From Firmicutes bacterium UBA6806 (GTDB taxonomy: Bacteria; Bacillota; Clostridia; Peptostreptococcales; Acidaminobacteraceae), in contig DKFC01000068.1 in assembly GCA_002452745.1 (NCBI GenBank), positions 1 through 64,000 on the forward strand: a DNA stretch of 64,000 bases. The letters run 5' to 3'. A model generated the notes under the pieces. It did not search any database. It saw nothing but the letters and a program-made list of their open reading frames with translations, and was not told the origin of the DNA. How positions within the stretch are numbered: the first letter of the stretch is position 1; each line of letters opens with the position of its first letter. Position numbers and translations under genes: made by a program. This document shows positions 16,674 through 25,630 of this stretch, piece by piece.

Positions 16674-16702
16674 TTGCATCTATATTAAATTAAATGTATA
16701 AT
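16674..16702 (+). promoter_or_regulatory. Candidate sigma-A promoter of argG
   Basis: TTGCAT (16674-16679), 17-nt spacer, perfect TATAAT (16697-16702). The -35 is weak. The predicted start leaves a short leader before AGGAGG at 16732-16737. Confidence 0.6.
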
Positions 16703-16742
16703 CATGCGTATCAAACAAATTATATTTATCTAGGAGGCGCTT

Positions 16743-18008
16743 ATGGCGAAAAAAGTTGTTTTAGCCTACTCAGGTGGTCTTGATACCACAACCATCATCC
16801 CATGGCTAAAGGAAAATTATGACTATGAAATTATCGCTGTTTGCGTTAATGTCGGCCAAGGCATTGATGAACTCGATAATTTAGAAGCAAAAGCAATCAA
16901 GTCGGGGGCATCGAAAGTCTACGTCAAAGATGTTGTTGAAGAATTTATTGAATCTTACATTTGGCCTACACTTAAAGCAAACGCAATCTATGAAAATCAA
17001 TATTTGCTCGGAACGTGTATGGCGAGGCCATTGATTTCAAAAGTTCTCGTTGATATAGCAGAATTAGAAGGCGCTGAGGCAATCTGTCACGGGGCTACTG
17101 GAAAGGGAAATGACCAAGTGAGATTTGAACTTGCCATCAAAGCCTTAAATCCAGACATAAAAATAATCGCACCTTGGCGTCTATGGAATATTAAATCCCG
17201 TGAAGATGCCATTGCCTATTGCGAGTCAAAGGGGATTCACCTTCCTTTCACCGCTGAACAAAGTTATTCAAGAGACAAAAACATCTGGCATCTCTCACAT
17301 GAGGGCCTCGAAATAGAAAACCCAACAATTGAAACGGATTATAAGAAAATTTTAAAAATGTCAAGTACACCTGAGGAAGCACCTGATGTTCCTGAATACG
17401 TCACCATTGAATTCGAAGCAGGAATTCCCGTGAAAATAAACGGTCAGGAAATGAATGCACTTGAAGTGATGGAAACGCTCAATAAAATAGGTGGAACACA
17501 TGCCATTGGCACAGTGGATCTCGTCGAAAACCGAGTGGTGGGCATGAAATCAAGAGGCATCTACGAAACACCTGGTGGCACTATCCTCTATAAAGCGCAT
17601 GAAGCCCTTGAACATTTGTGCTTGGATCGAGACACCTACAGCTTCAAATCCACAGTTGCCGTAAAATTTGCCGATCTCCTATATAACGGGCAGTGGTTCA
17701 GTCCACTTAGAGAGGCACTTTCCCAGTTTGTGGACAGTACTCAGGAAACCGTAACAGGCGAGGTTAAATTGAAACTATACAAAGGGAATTGCACCCTTGC
17801 AGGAACTTCATCTCCTTACGCACTCTACAATGCGTCGATCTCCAGCTTCACCACTGGCGATTTGTACAATCACCACGATGCAGAAGGCTTTATCAACCTC
17901 TTTGGTCTCCCTATGACTGTAAGAGCTTTGATGAAAAGAGCAGACTGGGACGAAGACGAAGTCTCTAAGTTCACCAGAACAACCAGGGGCAATCAAGAAA
18001 TCAGATAG
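16743..18008 (+). CDS. argG: Argininosuccinate synthase
   Basis: A 421-residue enzyme joining citrulline and aspartate with ATP. The P-loop AYSGGLDTTTI at the N-terminus, the GATGKGNDQVRFE motif and the SYSRDKNIWHLSHEG segment are diagnostic. ATG 16743 follows GGAGG by five bases. It is divergent from argJBD and followed by argH after 181 nt that contain a strong hairpin, so argH may be read at a different level. The predicted promoter lies 40-70 nt upstream. Confidence 0.96.
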   Translation: MAKKVVLAYSGGLDTTTIIPWLKENYDYEIIAVCVNVGQGIDELDNLEAKAIKSGASKVYVKDVVEEFIESYIWPTLKANAIYENQYLLGTCMARPLISKVLVDIAELEGAEAICHGATGKGNDQVRFELAIKALNPDIKIIAPWRLWNIKSREDAIAYCESKGIHLPFTAEQSYSRDKNIWHLSHEGLEIENPTIETDYKKILKMSSTPEEAPDVPEYVTIEFEAGIPVKINGQEMNALEVMETLNKIGGTHAIGTVDLVENRVVGMKSRGIYETPGGTILYKAHEALEHLCLDRDTYSFKSTVAVKFADLLYNGQWFSPLREALSQFVDSTQETVTGEVKLKLYKGNCTLAGTSSPYALYNASISSFTTGDLYNHHDAEGFINLFGLPMTVRALMKRADWDEDEVSKFTRTTRGNQEIR

Positions 18009-18136
18009 CTGAAAATCCTATCATGGATTTATAGAAAAAAATTGCAAATGATGATGAACTATCATATAAAGAGAAACGATAGATGAATAGAACTGATAGA
18101 TGACAATCAATTGATAAATTGAAAATTAAACTCAGA

Positions 18137-18160
18137 TGCCCGCCTTCAATAGGGCGGGCA
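18137..18160 (+). other. GC-rich hairpin between argG and argH
   Basis: TGCCCGCC and GGCGGGCA form a perfect 8-bp stem around an 8-nt loop. No T-run follows, so it is not a normal terminator. It may be an mRNA-stability or processing element. The surrounding gap also holds GATAGATGA twice (18078-18086 and 18095-18103). Confidence 0.55.
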
Positions 18161-18189
18161 CTGGAATATGCGATAAGGAATAAATATTT

Positions 18190-19623
18190 ATGGACAAATT
18201 ATGGAACGGCCGATTTTCTAAAGCAACATCAGCAAAAACAGAGAAATTCAATGCTTCTATTGGGTTTGACTACAAACTCTACCCCTACGATATCTTAGGC
18301 AGTATCTGCCATGCGGACATGTTAGCCTCTGAAGGCATCTTATCACAGACTGAATTCAACTCAATTAAAAACGGCCTTCTTGAAATTTTCAAAAAAATTG
18401 AAGCAGGCGAATTCGAGTTTAAGATTTCTCAAGAAGATATTCACATGAACTTAGAAGCCCAACTGACCGAGTCAATTGGAGAAGCAGGCAAGAAACTCCA
18501 CACAGGGAGAAGCCGAAATGACCAAGTTGCACTGGATATGAAGCTCTATACCAAAGACTGGGTAATCAATCTCATGGATGCCCTAACATCCTTGATTGGT
18601 TTGATGAACACACTGGCTCTTGAGCATTTAGATACCATTATGCCCGGTTTTACGCATCTTCAACAAGCTCAGCCCATAACGCTGGCACATCACCTGCTGG
18701 CCTATTCAGAAATGTTGAAACGGGATTTTGACAGACTCTACTGCGCTTACGAGAGAATGGATGAATCACCGCTTGGTGCAGGTGCACTGGCTTCAACCAG
18801 TTACCCCATCAATCGGGTTCACACGATGAAAAGCCTCGGGTTTAAGCGCATCACACTGAACAGCTTGGATTCAGTCTCTGATAGAGATTATCTGCTGGAT
18901 TGCCTGAGTGCTTCCAGCATCCTCATCATGCACCTCAGCCGATTATGCGAAGAAATTATTCTTTGGAATTCTCAGCTTTACGGCTTCATCGAACTGGATG
19001 ATGCCTACACCACAGGAAGCAGCATCATGCCGCAAAAGAAAAATCCTGACCTCCACGAGTTAATTCGAGGCAAGACAGGACGTGTCTACGGGAATTTGAT
19101 GCAGCTTCTAACGGTTATGAAAGGACTCCCTCTTGCATATAACAAGGACATGCAAGAAGATAAAGAACTCTTCATGACCACTGCGGAGCAGATTTTAGAC
19201 AGTGTTGATATCCTAGGTGCAACTCTGTCAACAGCATCCTTTAACAGGGAAACCATGTATGAAGCCACTTTAAAAGGCTATACAGAAGCCACCGATCTGG
19301 CAGATTACCTTGTAAAAAATGGACTGAGCTTTAGAGACAGTCACCATGTTATCGGCGAAATCGTCTCCTATGCCATCTCGCACAAATTGGCATTAAAGGA
19401 CATTTCACTGGACACTTACAAGGCATTTAGCCCTCTTTTCAGCGCGGATTTATACGAAGTCATCAAACTCGAAAACATTGTCGCCTCAAAGGCACATGTA
19501 GGTGGCCCTGCACCAGTTATCTGCAAGGAACACATCCACATCAATGAAAATTGGCTTGAACAGGCCTCAGAAAAGGTAAATTCGCTGATATCGCCCAAGG
19601 CATTGCTGAAAGCCCTTTTATAA
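18190..19623 (+). CDS. argH: Argininosuccinate lyase
   Basis: A 477-residue fumarase-superfamily lyase releasing arginine and fumarate, the last arginine step. The superfamily signature GSSIMPQKKNPD is intact, as is the N-terminal MDKLWNGRFSK and the TGRSRNDQVALD motif. The start ATG 18190 has a weak ATAAGGAA site. It follows argG in the same direction and is closed by a bidirectional terminator. Confidence 0.96.
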   Translation: MDKLWNGRFSKATSAKTEKFNASIGFDYKLYPYDILGSICHADMLASEGILSQTEFNSIKNGLLEIFKKIEAGEFEFKISQEDIHMNLEAQLTESIGEAGKKLHTGRSRNDQVALDMKLYTKDWVINLMDALTSLIGLMNTLALEHLDTIMPGFTHLQQAQPITLAHHLLAYSEMLKRDFDRLYCAYERMDESPLGAGALASTSYPINRVHTMKSLGFKRITLNSLDSVSDRDYLLDCLSASSILIMHLSRLCEEIILWNSQLYGFIELDDAYTTGSSIMPQKKNPDLHELIRGKTGRVYGNLMQLLTVMKGLPLAYNKDMQEDKELFMTTAEQILDSVDILGATLSTASFNRETMYEATLKGYTEATDLADYLVKNGLSFRDSHHVIGEIVSYAISHKLALKDISLDTYKAFSPLFSADLYEVIKLENIVASKAHVGGPAPVICKEHIHINENWLEQASEKVNSLISPKALLKALL

Positions 19624-19627
19624 AAAA

Positions 19628-19673
19628 AGCCGCTAGTACCAGTTTCTATAATTTAGAACTGGCGCTAGCGGCT
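19628..19673. terminator. Bidirectional terminator between argH and the binding-protein gene
   Basis: AGCCGCTAG...CTAGCGGCT with an inner CCAGTTTCT/AGAACTGG stem. It is flanked by AAAAAAA on the left (T-run for the minus strand) and CTTTATGTTTT on the right. Confidence 0.85.
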
Positions 19674-19717
19674 CTTTATGTTTTCCTCTCACACGTCATC
19701 CATCTATTTAATTCTGG

Positions 19718-20833
19718 TTACTGAATTCGTTCCAATTCTCCGTTGACAATTTCAAATGTAAAGTAAGTTCTAGTACAATCACCATAGGCATCTATTACAA
19801 ATGGCTCTTGTAACCCTTGATAATTGGTCTTATCAATTATAGTCTCCTTTACAGTGTCTGGATCAGCGGACTTTGTCTCCTTTATAGCTTCGAGGAGTGC
19901 CATTGTCGCCTCGTATGCATAGACAGCCGCATAATCTGGCGCTTCACGATATCGTTCAGTATAAGTGTCTTTGAACGCTGTAAATGCATCGCCGTTATCC
20001 GACAAATCCACGCCATCCACAATAATCATTCCGTTGACATCACTGCCGCCAAATTTAATCAAATCTGCCGTATCCGCCCACATGGAATTGTATAGTCTGG
20101 CCTCAGGTGCCACCACTTTCAGTTTCTTTGCAAGCATGGCACTTTCTTCATCATCTGTTATGAGCAATATGCCCTCTGGCCTATCCTCTCTGATTTTTTC
20201 AAAGGCAACTTCAAGTTCTTCTTTCTTTTCTGGATTATATGCCAGCAGCAAAGGGGTCTCTTTTGCCTTTGCCATCATTTCAGCTTTAAAAAAATTGGCC
20301 AAATTATCTGCAAATCCCGTATTTCTCGAATCATACAGCACTGCAAAGCGCTTGTCTCCAAACTTCTTTGCCACATCTGAAATTGCAATAGCCTCATCTC
20401 CAGCCGATCCAATAAATTTGATGAGATGATCGTCTTTTTCTAAAAGTGTATCCACACTAGCTGTTGGACTTATCATTAAGACGTCTTGATCGTTGGCATA
20501 TTCAATGACATCGTTCATAATCCCACTGGTAAAATGTCCGATGATAAACTTGACCCCATCCTCAACCAATTCTTTATCCGTCTGTAACGCCACGTCCTTT
20601 TTGCCTTCGTCATCCCTGATGACCAGTTCAACCAATTCACCGTCCAAACCGCCGTTTTTGTTAAACTCATCAACTGCCATTTCAGCCCCTTGACTTCCCG
20701 ACACGGATATTTCAGTGTTCATACTTCCCACCAGGCCAATCTTCAACGATTGGTTGGATTGGCAAGCTGTAAAAAGCGCCATTGCCATTAGCAAAACGGC
20801 AATCCATATCAGCTTAATTTTAAAATAAGTCAT
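19718..20833 (-). CDS. ABC transporter substrate-binding lipoprotein, branched-chain amino-acid (LivJ) type
   Basis: A 371-residue protein with an N-terminal lipoprotein signal (hydrophobic stretch then LFTACQSN; the Cys becomes lipid-modified). The rest is a type-1 periplasmic binding fold (KIGLVGSMNTEISVSGSQGAEMAVDEFNKNGG, then VIRDDEGKKDVALQ). Such proteins bind leucine/isoleucine/valine, other amino acids or amides. No permease or ATPase gene is adjacent, so it is an orphan that may serve a transporter elsewhere or act in sensing. Terminator on its 3' side; tRNA genes on its 5' side. Confidence 0.88.
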   Translation of the reverse strand: MTYFKIKLIWIAVLLMAMALFTACQSNQSLKIGLVGSMNTEISVSGSQGAEMAVDEFNKNGGLDGELVELVIRDDEGKKDVALQTDKELVEDGVKFIIGHFTSGIMNDVIEYANDQDVLMISPTASVDTLLEKDDHLIKFIGSAGDEAIAISDVAKKFGDKRFAVLYDSRNTGFADNLANFFKAEMMAKAKETPLLLAYNPEKKEELEVAFEKIREDRPEGILLITDDEESAMLAKKLKVVAPEARLYNSMWADTADLIKFGGSDVNGMIIVDGVDLSDNGDAFTAFKDTYTERYREAPDYAAVYAYEATMALLEAIKETKSADPDTVKETIIDKTNYQGLQEPFVIDAYGDCTRTYFTFEIVNGELERIQ

Positions 20834-20915
20834 GATAAATCCTCTTTCTTAAATATTTCCTCTTCTCTATATACCCCGGTTTTAACTTTCAAAATACTCT
20901 ATATCTGTTTCAGAG

Positions 20916-20951
20916 GAAAAGCCGGCAGATTGTAATCAATCTACCGGCTTT
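20916..20951 (-). terminator. Terminator of the five-tRNA operon
   Basis: On the minus strand AAAGCCGGTAGATTG pairs with its near-complement AATCTGCCGGCTTTT around ATTAC, followed by a T-rich tail, just after the tRNA-Lys CCA end. Confidence 0.85.
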
Positions 20952-20954
20952 CAA

Positions 20955-21030
20955 TGGTGATCCATCCGCGACTCGAACGCGGGACACCCTGATTAAAAGT
21001 CAGGTGCTCTACCGACTGAGCTAATGGACC
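20955..21030 (-). tRNA. tRNA-Lys (anticodon TTT)
   Basis: 76 nt with encoded CCA. Acceptor GGTCCAT/ATGGATC, anticodon stem CCTGA/TCAGG around CTTTTAA. Last gene of the tRNA operon. Confidence 0.96.
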
Positions 21031-21036
21031 ATGTTA

Positions 21037-21111
21037 TGGCTGGGGATACAGGATTTGAACCTGTGAATGACGGAGTCAAAGTCCGTTGCCTTACCGCTTG
21101 GCGAATCCCCA
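21037..21111 (-). tRNA. tRNA-Gln (anticodon TTG)
   Basis: 75 nt with encoded CCA. Acceptor TGGGGAT/ATCCCCA, as usual for bacterial tRNA-Gln, and anticodon stem ACGGA/TCCGT around CTTTGAC. Confidence 0.96.
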
Positions 21112-21120
21112 AAAAAAAAA

Positions 21121-21197
21121 TGGGGCGACTGATGGGGTTCGAACCCACGCATGCAGGAGCCACAATCCTGTGTCTTAACCACTTGACTACAGTCGCC
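21121..21197 (-). tRNA. tRNA-His (anticodon GTG)
   Basis: Includes the extra G at position -1, opposite the discriminator C, and an encoded CCA. Anticodon stem CAGGA/TCCTG around TTGTGGC. Confidence 0.96.
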
Positions 21198-21224
21198 ATA
21201 GATTTTTATATCAGTGAAAGTAAT

Positions 21225-21301
21225 TGGCGCGTCCGTAGGGACTCGAACCCCAAACCCCCGGCTTAGAAGGCCGGTGCTCTATCCAGTTGAGCTACGAACG
21301 C
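21225..21301 (-). tRNA. tRNA-Arg (anticodon TCT)
   Basis: 77 nt with encoded CCA. Acceptor GCGTTCG/CGGACGC (one G-T pair), anticodon stem CCGGC/GCCGG around CTTCTAA. Reads AGA/AGG codons. Confidence 0.96.
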
Positions 21302-21306
21302 AACAT

Positions 21307-21383
<77 letters not shown>

Positions 21384-21402
21384 TCGTTCACTGACGAATT
21401 TT

Positions 21403-21431
21403 ATTATACATGACTCTAATTCAAACGTCAA
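21403..21431 (-). promoter_or_regulatory. Strong sigma-A promoter of the tRNA operon
   Basis: On the minus strand TTGACG (21426-21431), 17-nt spacer, perfect TATAAT (21403-21408), about 13 nt before the predicted start and 20 nt before tRNA-Pro. Confidence 0.88.
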
Positions 21432-21503
21432 CACCTTTTTAAAACTTTTTTAATGTTCCACTAATCAGAAAATTACAACGAATTTACACGTTTTTTATCT
21501 CCG

Positions 21504-21992
21504 TCAAATCCACAGATATTCACAGTCAATTCCATGTTCATCTATGGTGATGAGTCCAATGGATGCTGCCTGCCTTCCCCTTGGACTTGTGGGACTTCCC
21601 GGGTTGAAGAAATGAATACCATCTTCCAGAATGCTCACGGCTGTATGCGTGTGTCCAAAACAGACCAAGTCCACCTCTTCTGACTTCGCCTTTAAATAGA
21701 GTGTTGTCAGGCCGTATTTGACACCATAGTGATGCCCATGGGTCAAGAGCACTCTTTTGCCCTCAACCTCTAGGATCAACTCTTCTGGCTCATTTGACTG
21801 AAGATCGCAATTGCCTTTGACTATGAAAAAATCACTTTTTAGAACCCTCTTTAATGCAGATGCGTCTTTTGCATAGTCTCCAAGAAACCAAAATGCATCC
21901 ACCACTTTATCCAGTGATTTCAAAGTCCCCTCAATTTGAGACGTGTGACCATGCGAGTCACTAAAAACACAAATTTTCAAAATGTCATCCAC
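21504..21992 (-). CDS. YfcE/MJ0936-type metallophosphoesterase
   Basis: A calcineurin-like phosphoesterase of up to 162 residues. The metal-binding motifs are complete: FSDSHGH, FLGDYAKD, VKGNCD, LTHGHHYG and FGHTHTA. The family hydrolyses phosphodiesters in vitro; the physiological substrate is unknown. The frame opens with GTG 21992. A TTG at 21980 would give the more typical start at KICVFSDSHG, and neither has a strong ribosome site. It follows rdgB and rph in the same direction, a frequent clostridial order. Confidence 0.9.
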   Translation of the reverse strand: MDDILKICVFSDSHGHTSQIEGTLKSLDKVVDAFWFLGDYAKDASALKRVLKSDFFIVKGNCDLQSNEPEELILEVEGKRVLLTHGHHYGVKYGLTTLYLKAKSEEVDLVCFGHTHTAVSILEDGIHFFNPGSPTSPRGRQAASIGLITIDEHGIDCEYLWI

Positions 21993-22036
21993 TCACTTTC
22001 TCAGTTTATAACCCCTAAACCGAACTTTAAAAAATC

Positions 22037-22630
22037 TTATCTATCTGCAAGAATCGCCTTCAATTGAATCAGTGCACGCGCTCTGTGACTCAGTTGATTT
22101 TTTTCCTCAGGAGCACATTCGGCAAAAGTCTTGCCAATGGAAGGGACATAAAACAACGGGTCGTATCCAAATCCGCCAGTTCCCTTTTCCTCAGTTCCAA
22201 TAACCCCTTCCACTTCGCCTCTGACCACAATCTTCTCACCATCTTCAAACAACATTGTGATAACGGTTACAAACCGTGCGCCGCGTTCAGGTTCGGAAAC
22301 GCCATTTAGCGCTTCTAAGAGCTTTTTGTTATTTGCCGCATTATCGGTTGGCTCACCAGCATATCTCGCAGAATAAACGCCAGGAGCGCCGTTTAAATGG
22401 TCAACCTCAAGACCGGAATCATCAGCCAATGTAATCATGCCCTTTAACTCACTGACAGCCTTTGCCTTAATCAGCGAATTTTCCTCAAAAGTCTCACCAT
22501 CTTCTATAATTTCCAAATCTCCCAGTCCAACTTGGTCAAGTGTCAGCAGTTCATAATCGAATTCGCTCAAAATGGCTTGTATTTCCTCTAATTTATGTTG
22601 ATTGCTCGAAGCTAATATCGCCTTTTTCAT
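22037..22630 (-). CDS. rdgB: XTP/dITP diphosphatase (RdgB/HAM1 family)
   Basis: A 197-residue nucleotide-pool sanitising pyrophosphatase that removes deaminated purine triphosphates (ITP, XTP, dITP). Signatures are ASSNQHKLEEI at the N-terminus, LADDSGLEVDHLNGAPGVYSARYAG in the centre and FGYDPLFYVPS near the end. Its ATG overlaps the rph stop by 4 nt, so the two are coupled, as in many Bacillota. Confidence 0.95.
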   Translation of the reverse strand: MKKAILASSNQHKLEEIQAILSEFDYELLTLDQVGLGDLEIIEDGETFEENSLIKAKAVSELKGMITLADDSGLEVDHLNGAPGVYSARYAGEPTDNAANNKKLLEALNGVSEPERGARFVTVITMLFEDGEKIVVRGEVEGVIGTEEKGTGGFGYDPLFYVPSIGKTFAECAPEEKNQLSHRARALIQLKAILADR

Positions 22631-23340
22631 CTTTCAAGTGCCTCCTTTTGAAGCTGGGAAAGCCTCATGATTCCCTGTTCACCGAGTTCCATCAGTGCCA
22701 TTAGTTGATCTTTGGTAAAGGGTTTTTCCTCTCCCGTTCCCTGAATCTCAATCAACTCACCTTCACCAGTCATGATGAGGTTCATGTCCACATGTGCTTT
22801 GGAATCTTCTTCATAGCACAGATCAAGAAGCACTTCACCGTCATGTATACCCACACTGACAGCCGCCACACTGGTTCTAATTGGACTTTCCAAAATCAGA
22901 TTTTTATCCATCATCCACGCTATGGCATCACAAAGCGCCACATACGCCCCAGTTATAGACGCCGTTCTCGTACCACCATCTGCCTGAATAACATCACAGT
23001 CAATCCACACGGTTCTCTCACCAAGTTTTTTCAAATCGACAATAGATCTCAGAGAACGACCAATAAGCCTTTGTATTTCTTGGCTTCTTCCGTCTACTCC
23101 CTTGGTGTTTCTATTTTTTCTGCTACCTGTGGACCCCGGCAACATGCCGTATTCAGCTGTGACCCATCCCTGCTCACTGCCCTTTAAAAACGAGGGTACT
23201 TTTTCTTCTACTGTGGCAGTGCAGATTACTTTTGTGTTCCCCATCTCAACCAAAACCGCACCTTGTGGGTGCATCAAATAATCTCTCGTAAACTTAACAG
23301 GTCTCAGTTCGTTGTTTTCTCTTGAATCAATTCTACTCAA
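22627..23340 (-). CDS. rph: Ribonuclease PH
   Basis: A 237-residue phosphorolytic 3'-5' exonuclease that trims tRNA 3' ends. It contains GWVTAEYGMLPGSTGSRKNR, the GRSQEIQRLIGRSLRS motif and the DCDVIQADGGTRTASITGAY phosphate-site segment. Full length for the family. Upstream lies a 150-nt gap with a long inverted repeat. Confidence 0.95.
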   Translation of the reverse strand: MSRIDSRENNELRPVKFTRDYLMHPQGAVLVEMGNTKVICTATVEEKVPSFLKGSEQGWVTAEYGMLPGSTGSRKNRNTKGVDGRSQEIQRLIGRSLRSIVDLKKLGERTVWIDCDVIQADGGTRTASITGAYVALCDAIAWMMDKNLILESPIRTSVAAVSVGIHDGEVLLDLCYEEDSKAHVDMNLIMTGEGELIEIQGTGEEKPFTKDQLMALMELGEQGIMRLSQLQKEALER

Positions 23341-23395
23341 TTTTGCCTCCGTTTTTTGCCCAATTACTTTCTAGAAAATGTAATGGCGTTAATAA

Positions 23396-23451
23396 GACTC
23401 TCCACTTCGCCCTCCTGAGTTCACAATTCGGAGTCTGCTAAGTGGAGAGTC
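23396..23451. terminator. Long inverted repeat between the amidase and rph genes
   Basis: GACTCTCCACTT (23396-23407) is exactly complementary to AAGTGGAGAGTC (23440-23451), with an inner CTCC/GGAG pairing. It lies just after the amidase gene but lacks a clear T-run, so it is a probable but atypical terminator. Confidence 0.45.
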
Positions 23452-23490
23452 ATGTCACTGTTTTATTGAATTATTTACTGCTCTATTGAA

Positions 23491-25611
23491 TTATTTTAAG
23501 AAGCTCTTAATGCCTTCAACGATTGCCTCAGCCGCTTTATCCATATACGAGCTGTCCATGAGCTTCGCCTGCTCTGCTTCGTTGGTAATAAATCCAAGCT
23601 CGCAAAGAACTGCTGGCATGCTGGTTTCTCTCAGCACAACAAGGTTTGGTCTTTGAACGATGCCTCGGTTTGTGGCTTTTAGAGAAGACACAAGTTCATC
23701 TTGAATTAAAGTTGCAAGCCCTTTACTGCCGCTCATGCTGTCACCAATATAGAGTACTTCAACACCCGATACATTTGGCTTATTTAAAATTGCATTTATG
23801 TGGACGCTGACAAATAAGTCTGCGTTCAAATCATTTGCAATATCAGCACGTTCATAGAGTCCAATATACTCATCTGTAGACCTTGTGAGGTAGACTTTAA
23901 AGCCAAGTGCTTTCAACTTCTTCTCGAGAATAAGGGTTGCATTGAGCGCCAAATCCTTTTCCTTAGCAATTGAACCCGTTGCCCCAGAGTCATGCCCACC
24001 GTGGCCTGCATCCAGTACAATCAACATGTCTTTGTAGATGGAATTCTGGATAGTCGTATTGGTAAATGCCAGTGAAATTTCATTATCCGACTGAACTTGC
24101 TGATAGGTTGTATTTTTTGAAAGAACAATGCTCATCAGATATTTATCACTGGTTTCAGTCATATCTATGCGTTCAACCAACTGGTCAATAACAGGGTATT
24201 CAAATGCTGAAAGCTCCGTCAATCCCTTTGGTATTTCCACATTGATTGTATTTTTAGACTGATTGTATGCAATGTTGTAATCACCGTATTTAAGCAGTCT
24301 GACTTTTAAATCTGCCCTCGAATTGTTGAGCTTCACATAGTTGAAATTGTTCAATGGGTTTTGGCTGACAAAGACAAGAATCTTCGTTCCATCGTTTTCC
24401 ACATAAATATCATCATAGGTCACTTTTTCGTTGAGCTCTATTGCCACACGCGTAACTTTGTCATCCGACGTGTAGAAGTCAGAATCCTTATATTGGCTTG
24501 TATCAAGTTGGCTATATCCAAGTGTCTCTATCTTGCCTTGATTAACGGGTACAATTTGCATTTCACCGTTGTTGACGTTCATAAAGCTGTTTATAATGTC
24601 TACAATTACCTGATCCCCCACTATATTAATATTGTAAATTGGGTTTTCACTTGTTGTAATTGCCACTGTATCCGTGGAATAGACTTTTTCCACTTCTACG
24701 CTATTGACTGTGTTTACAAGTTGTATAACCATTTCGCCCGTTGTGTCATCGTGGAAGACTCTGTATCCACGCTTCTCATTTAGATAGACAATGATTCTCG
24801 TCGTCGGCGGGTTGGACGACTGACTGCTGATTTCAACTTTGTCGATGCCAAAGATGCCGTCCGATACTTTATACGTTCCCACGCCGTCCTTTAGCAAAGA
24901 CTTGTCTTTGAGGTCGAATTTAGTATTTTGAAGGTCGATAAAGATTTTATCCTGTTCGCCAACATCCGTACCAGACACTTTAAAGCCTGTAGCAACGACT
25001 TCACCTGTAACTTTCATTCTAATTTCTGGAAACTGTTTCATATAGTCTAGATAAACATCTGTAAGTGTTTGGACCGGCCGGTTAATCGTCACTGTTCTCG
25101 TACCTGCAATCCAGTTGACATCCATGCCGAGTTGTTCACTTATAAACTTAACTGGCACATATGTCTTGGTCATCCCCTCATATTGAAGGAGAATAGGCGG
25201 AATACCATCTGGAAGTTTGGTCTTCTTGCCGTTGACCGTTGCATAGGCATTGCCGATTTGCATGACGATGGTCTTGTCGGAACTCTCTATGGTTATCTCT
25301 TGGGTTTCCTGTTTCCATGAGATAGACGCTCCAAGCTTTTCGGTGATAAAGCTGATTGGCACAATGGTTCTCGTACTGCCGTTTTTTTCATAGATGATTC
25401 CTGGAACATCTGTGATGACATCTTCACCGGCAAACATAATGTTCACCGGGAAATAGGAACCCGACGTGTTGGTTGTCGGATCTGTCAATATAACTGTATC
25501 TGATTCAAAGTATTTATTTGCAAAGGACGGCGTCACAAAAGACGTCATCAAAACCGTCACCATCAAAAAGACGGCGGATAATTTTTTTAAACTTCTCATT
25601 CTCTCCCTCAT
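23491..25611 (-). CDS. N-acetylmuramoyl-L-alanine amidase with copper-amine-oxidase-N and AMIN domains
   Basis: A secreted 706-residue cell-wall hydrolase. A signal peptide (about 1-32) is followed by a copper-amine-oxidase-like N domain (about 60-180). AMIN-like regions follow (about 190-480). A C-terminal Amidase_3 domain carries VLDAGHGGHDSGA, then SVHINA and ELGFITN with the zinc and catalytic residues. It cleaves the bond between muramic acid and the stem peptide. The start chosen is ATG 25611, with AGGA upstream and 19 nt from the preceding stop; the longer frame overlaps that gene. Confidence 0.92.
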   Translation of the reverse strand: MRERMRSLKKLSAVFLMVTVLMTSFVTPSFANKYFESDTVILTDPTTNTSGSYFPVNIMFAGEDVITDVPGIIYEKNGSTRTIVPISFITEKLGASISWKQETQEITIESSDKTIVMQIGNAYATVNGKKTKLPDGIPPILLQYEGMTKTYVPVKFISEQLGMDVNWIAGTRTVTINRPVQTLTDVYLDYMKQFPEIRMKVTGEVVATGFKVSGTDVGEQDKIFIDLQNTKFDLKDKSLLKDGVGTYKVSDGIFGIDKVEISSQSSNPPTTRIIVYLNEKRGYRVFHDDTTGEMVIQLVNTVNSVEVEKVYSTDTVAITTSENPIYNINIVGDQVIVDIINSFMNVNNGEMQIVPVNQGKIETLGYSQLDTSQYKDSDFYTSDDKVTRVAIELNEKVTYDDIYVENDGTKILVFVSQNPLNNFNYVKLNNSRADLKVRLLKYGDYNIAYNQSKNTINVEIPKGLTELSAFEYPVIDQLVERIDMTETSDKYLMSIVLSKNTTYQQVQSDNEISLAFTNTTIQNSIYKDMLIVLDAGHGGHDSGATGSIAKEKDLALNATLILEKKLKALGFKVYLTRSTDEYIGLYERADIANDLNADLFVSVHINAILNKPNVSGVEVLYIGDSMSGSKGLATLIQDELVSSLKATNRGIVQRPNLVVLRETSMPAVLCELGFITNEAEQAKLMDSSYMDKAAEAIVEGIKSFLK

Positions 25612-25630
25612 ATCTTTTCCTACTTTCACG

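Noticed and set aside
16461..16742. Possible full ArgR boxes in the arg divergent region
   Set aside because: Only short direct repeats are seen; no 18-bp ARG box could be aligned with confidence.
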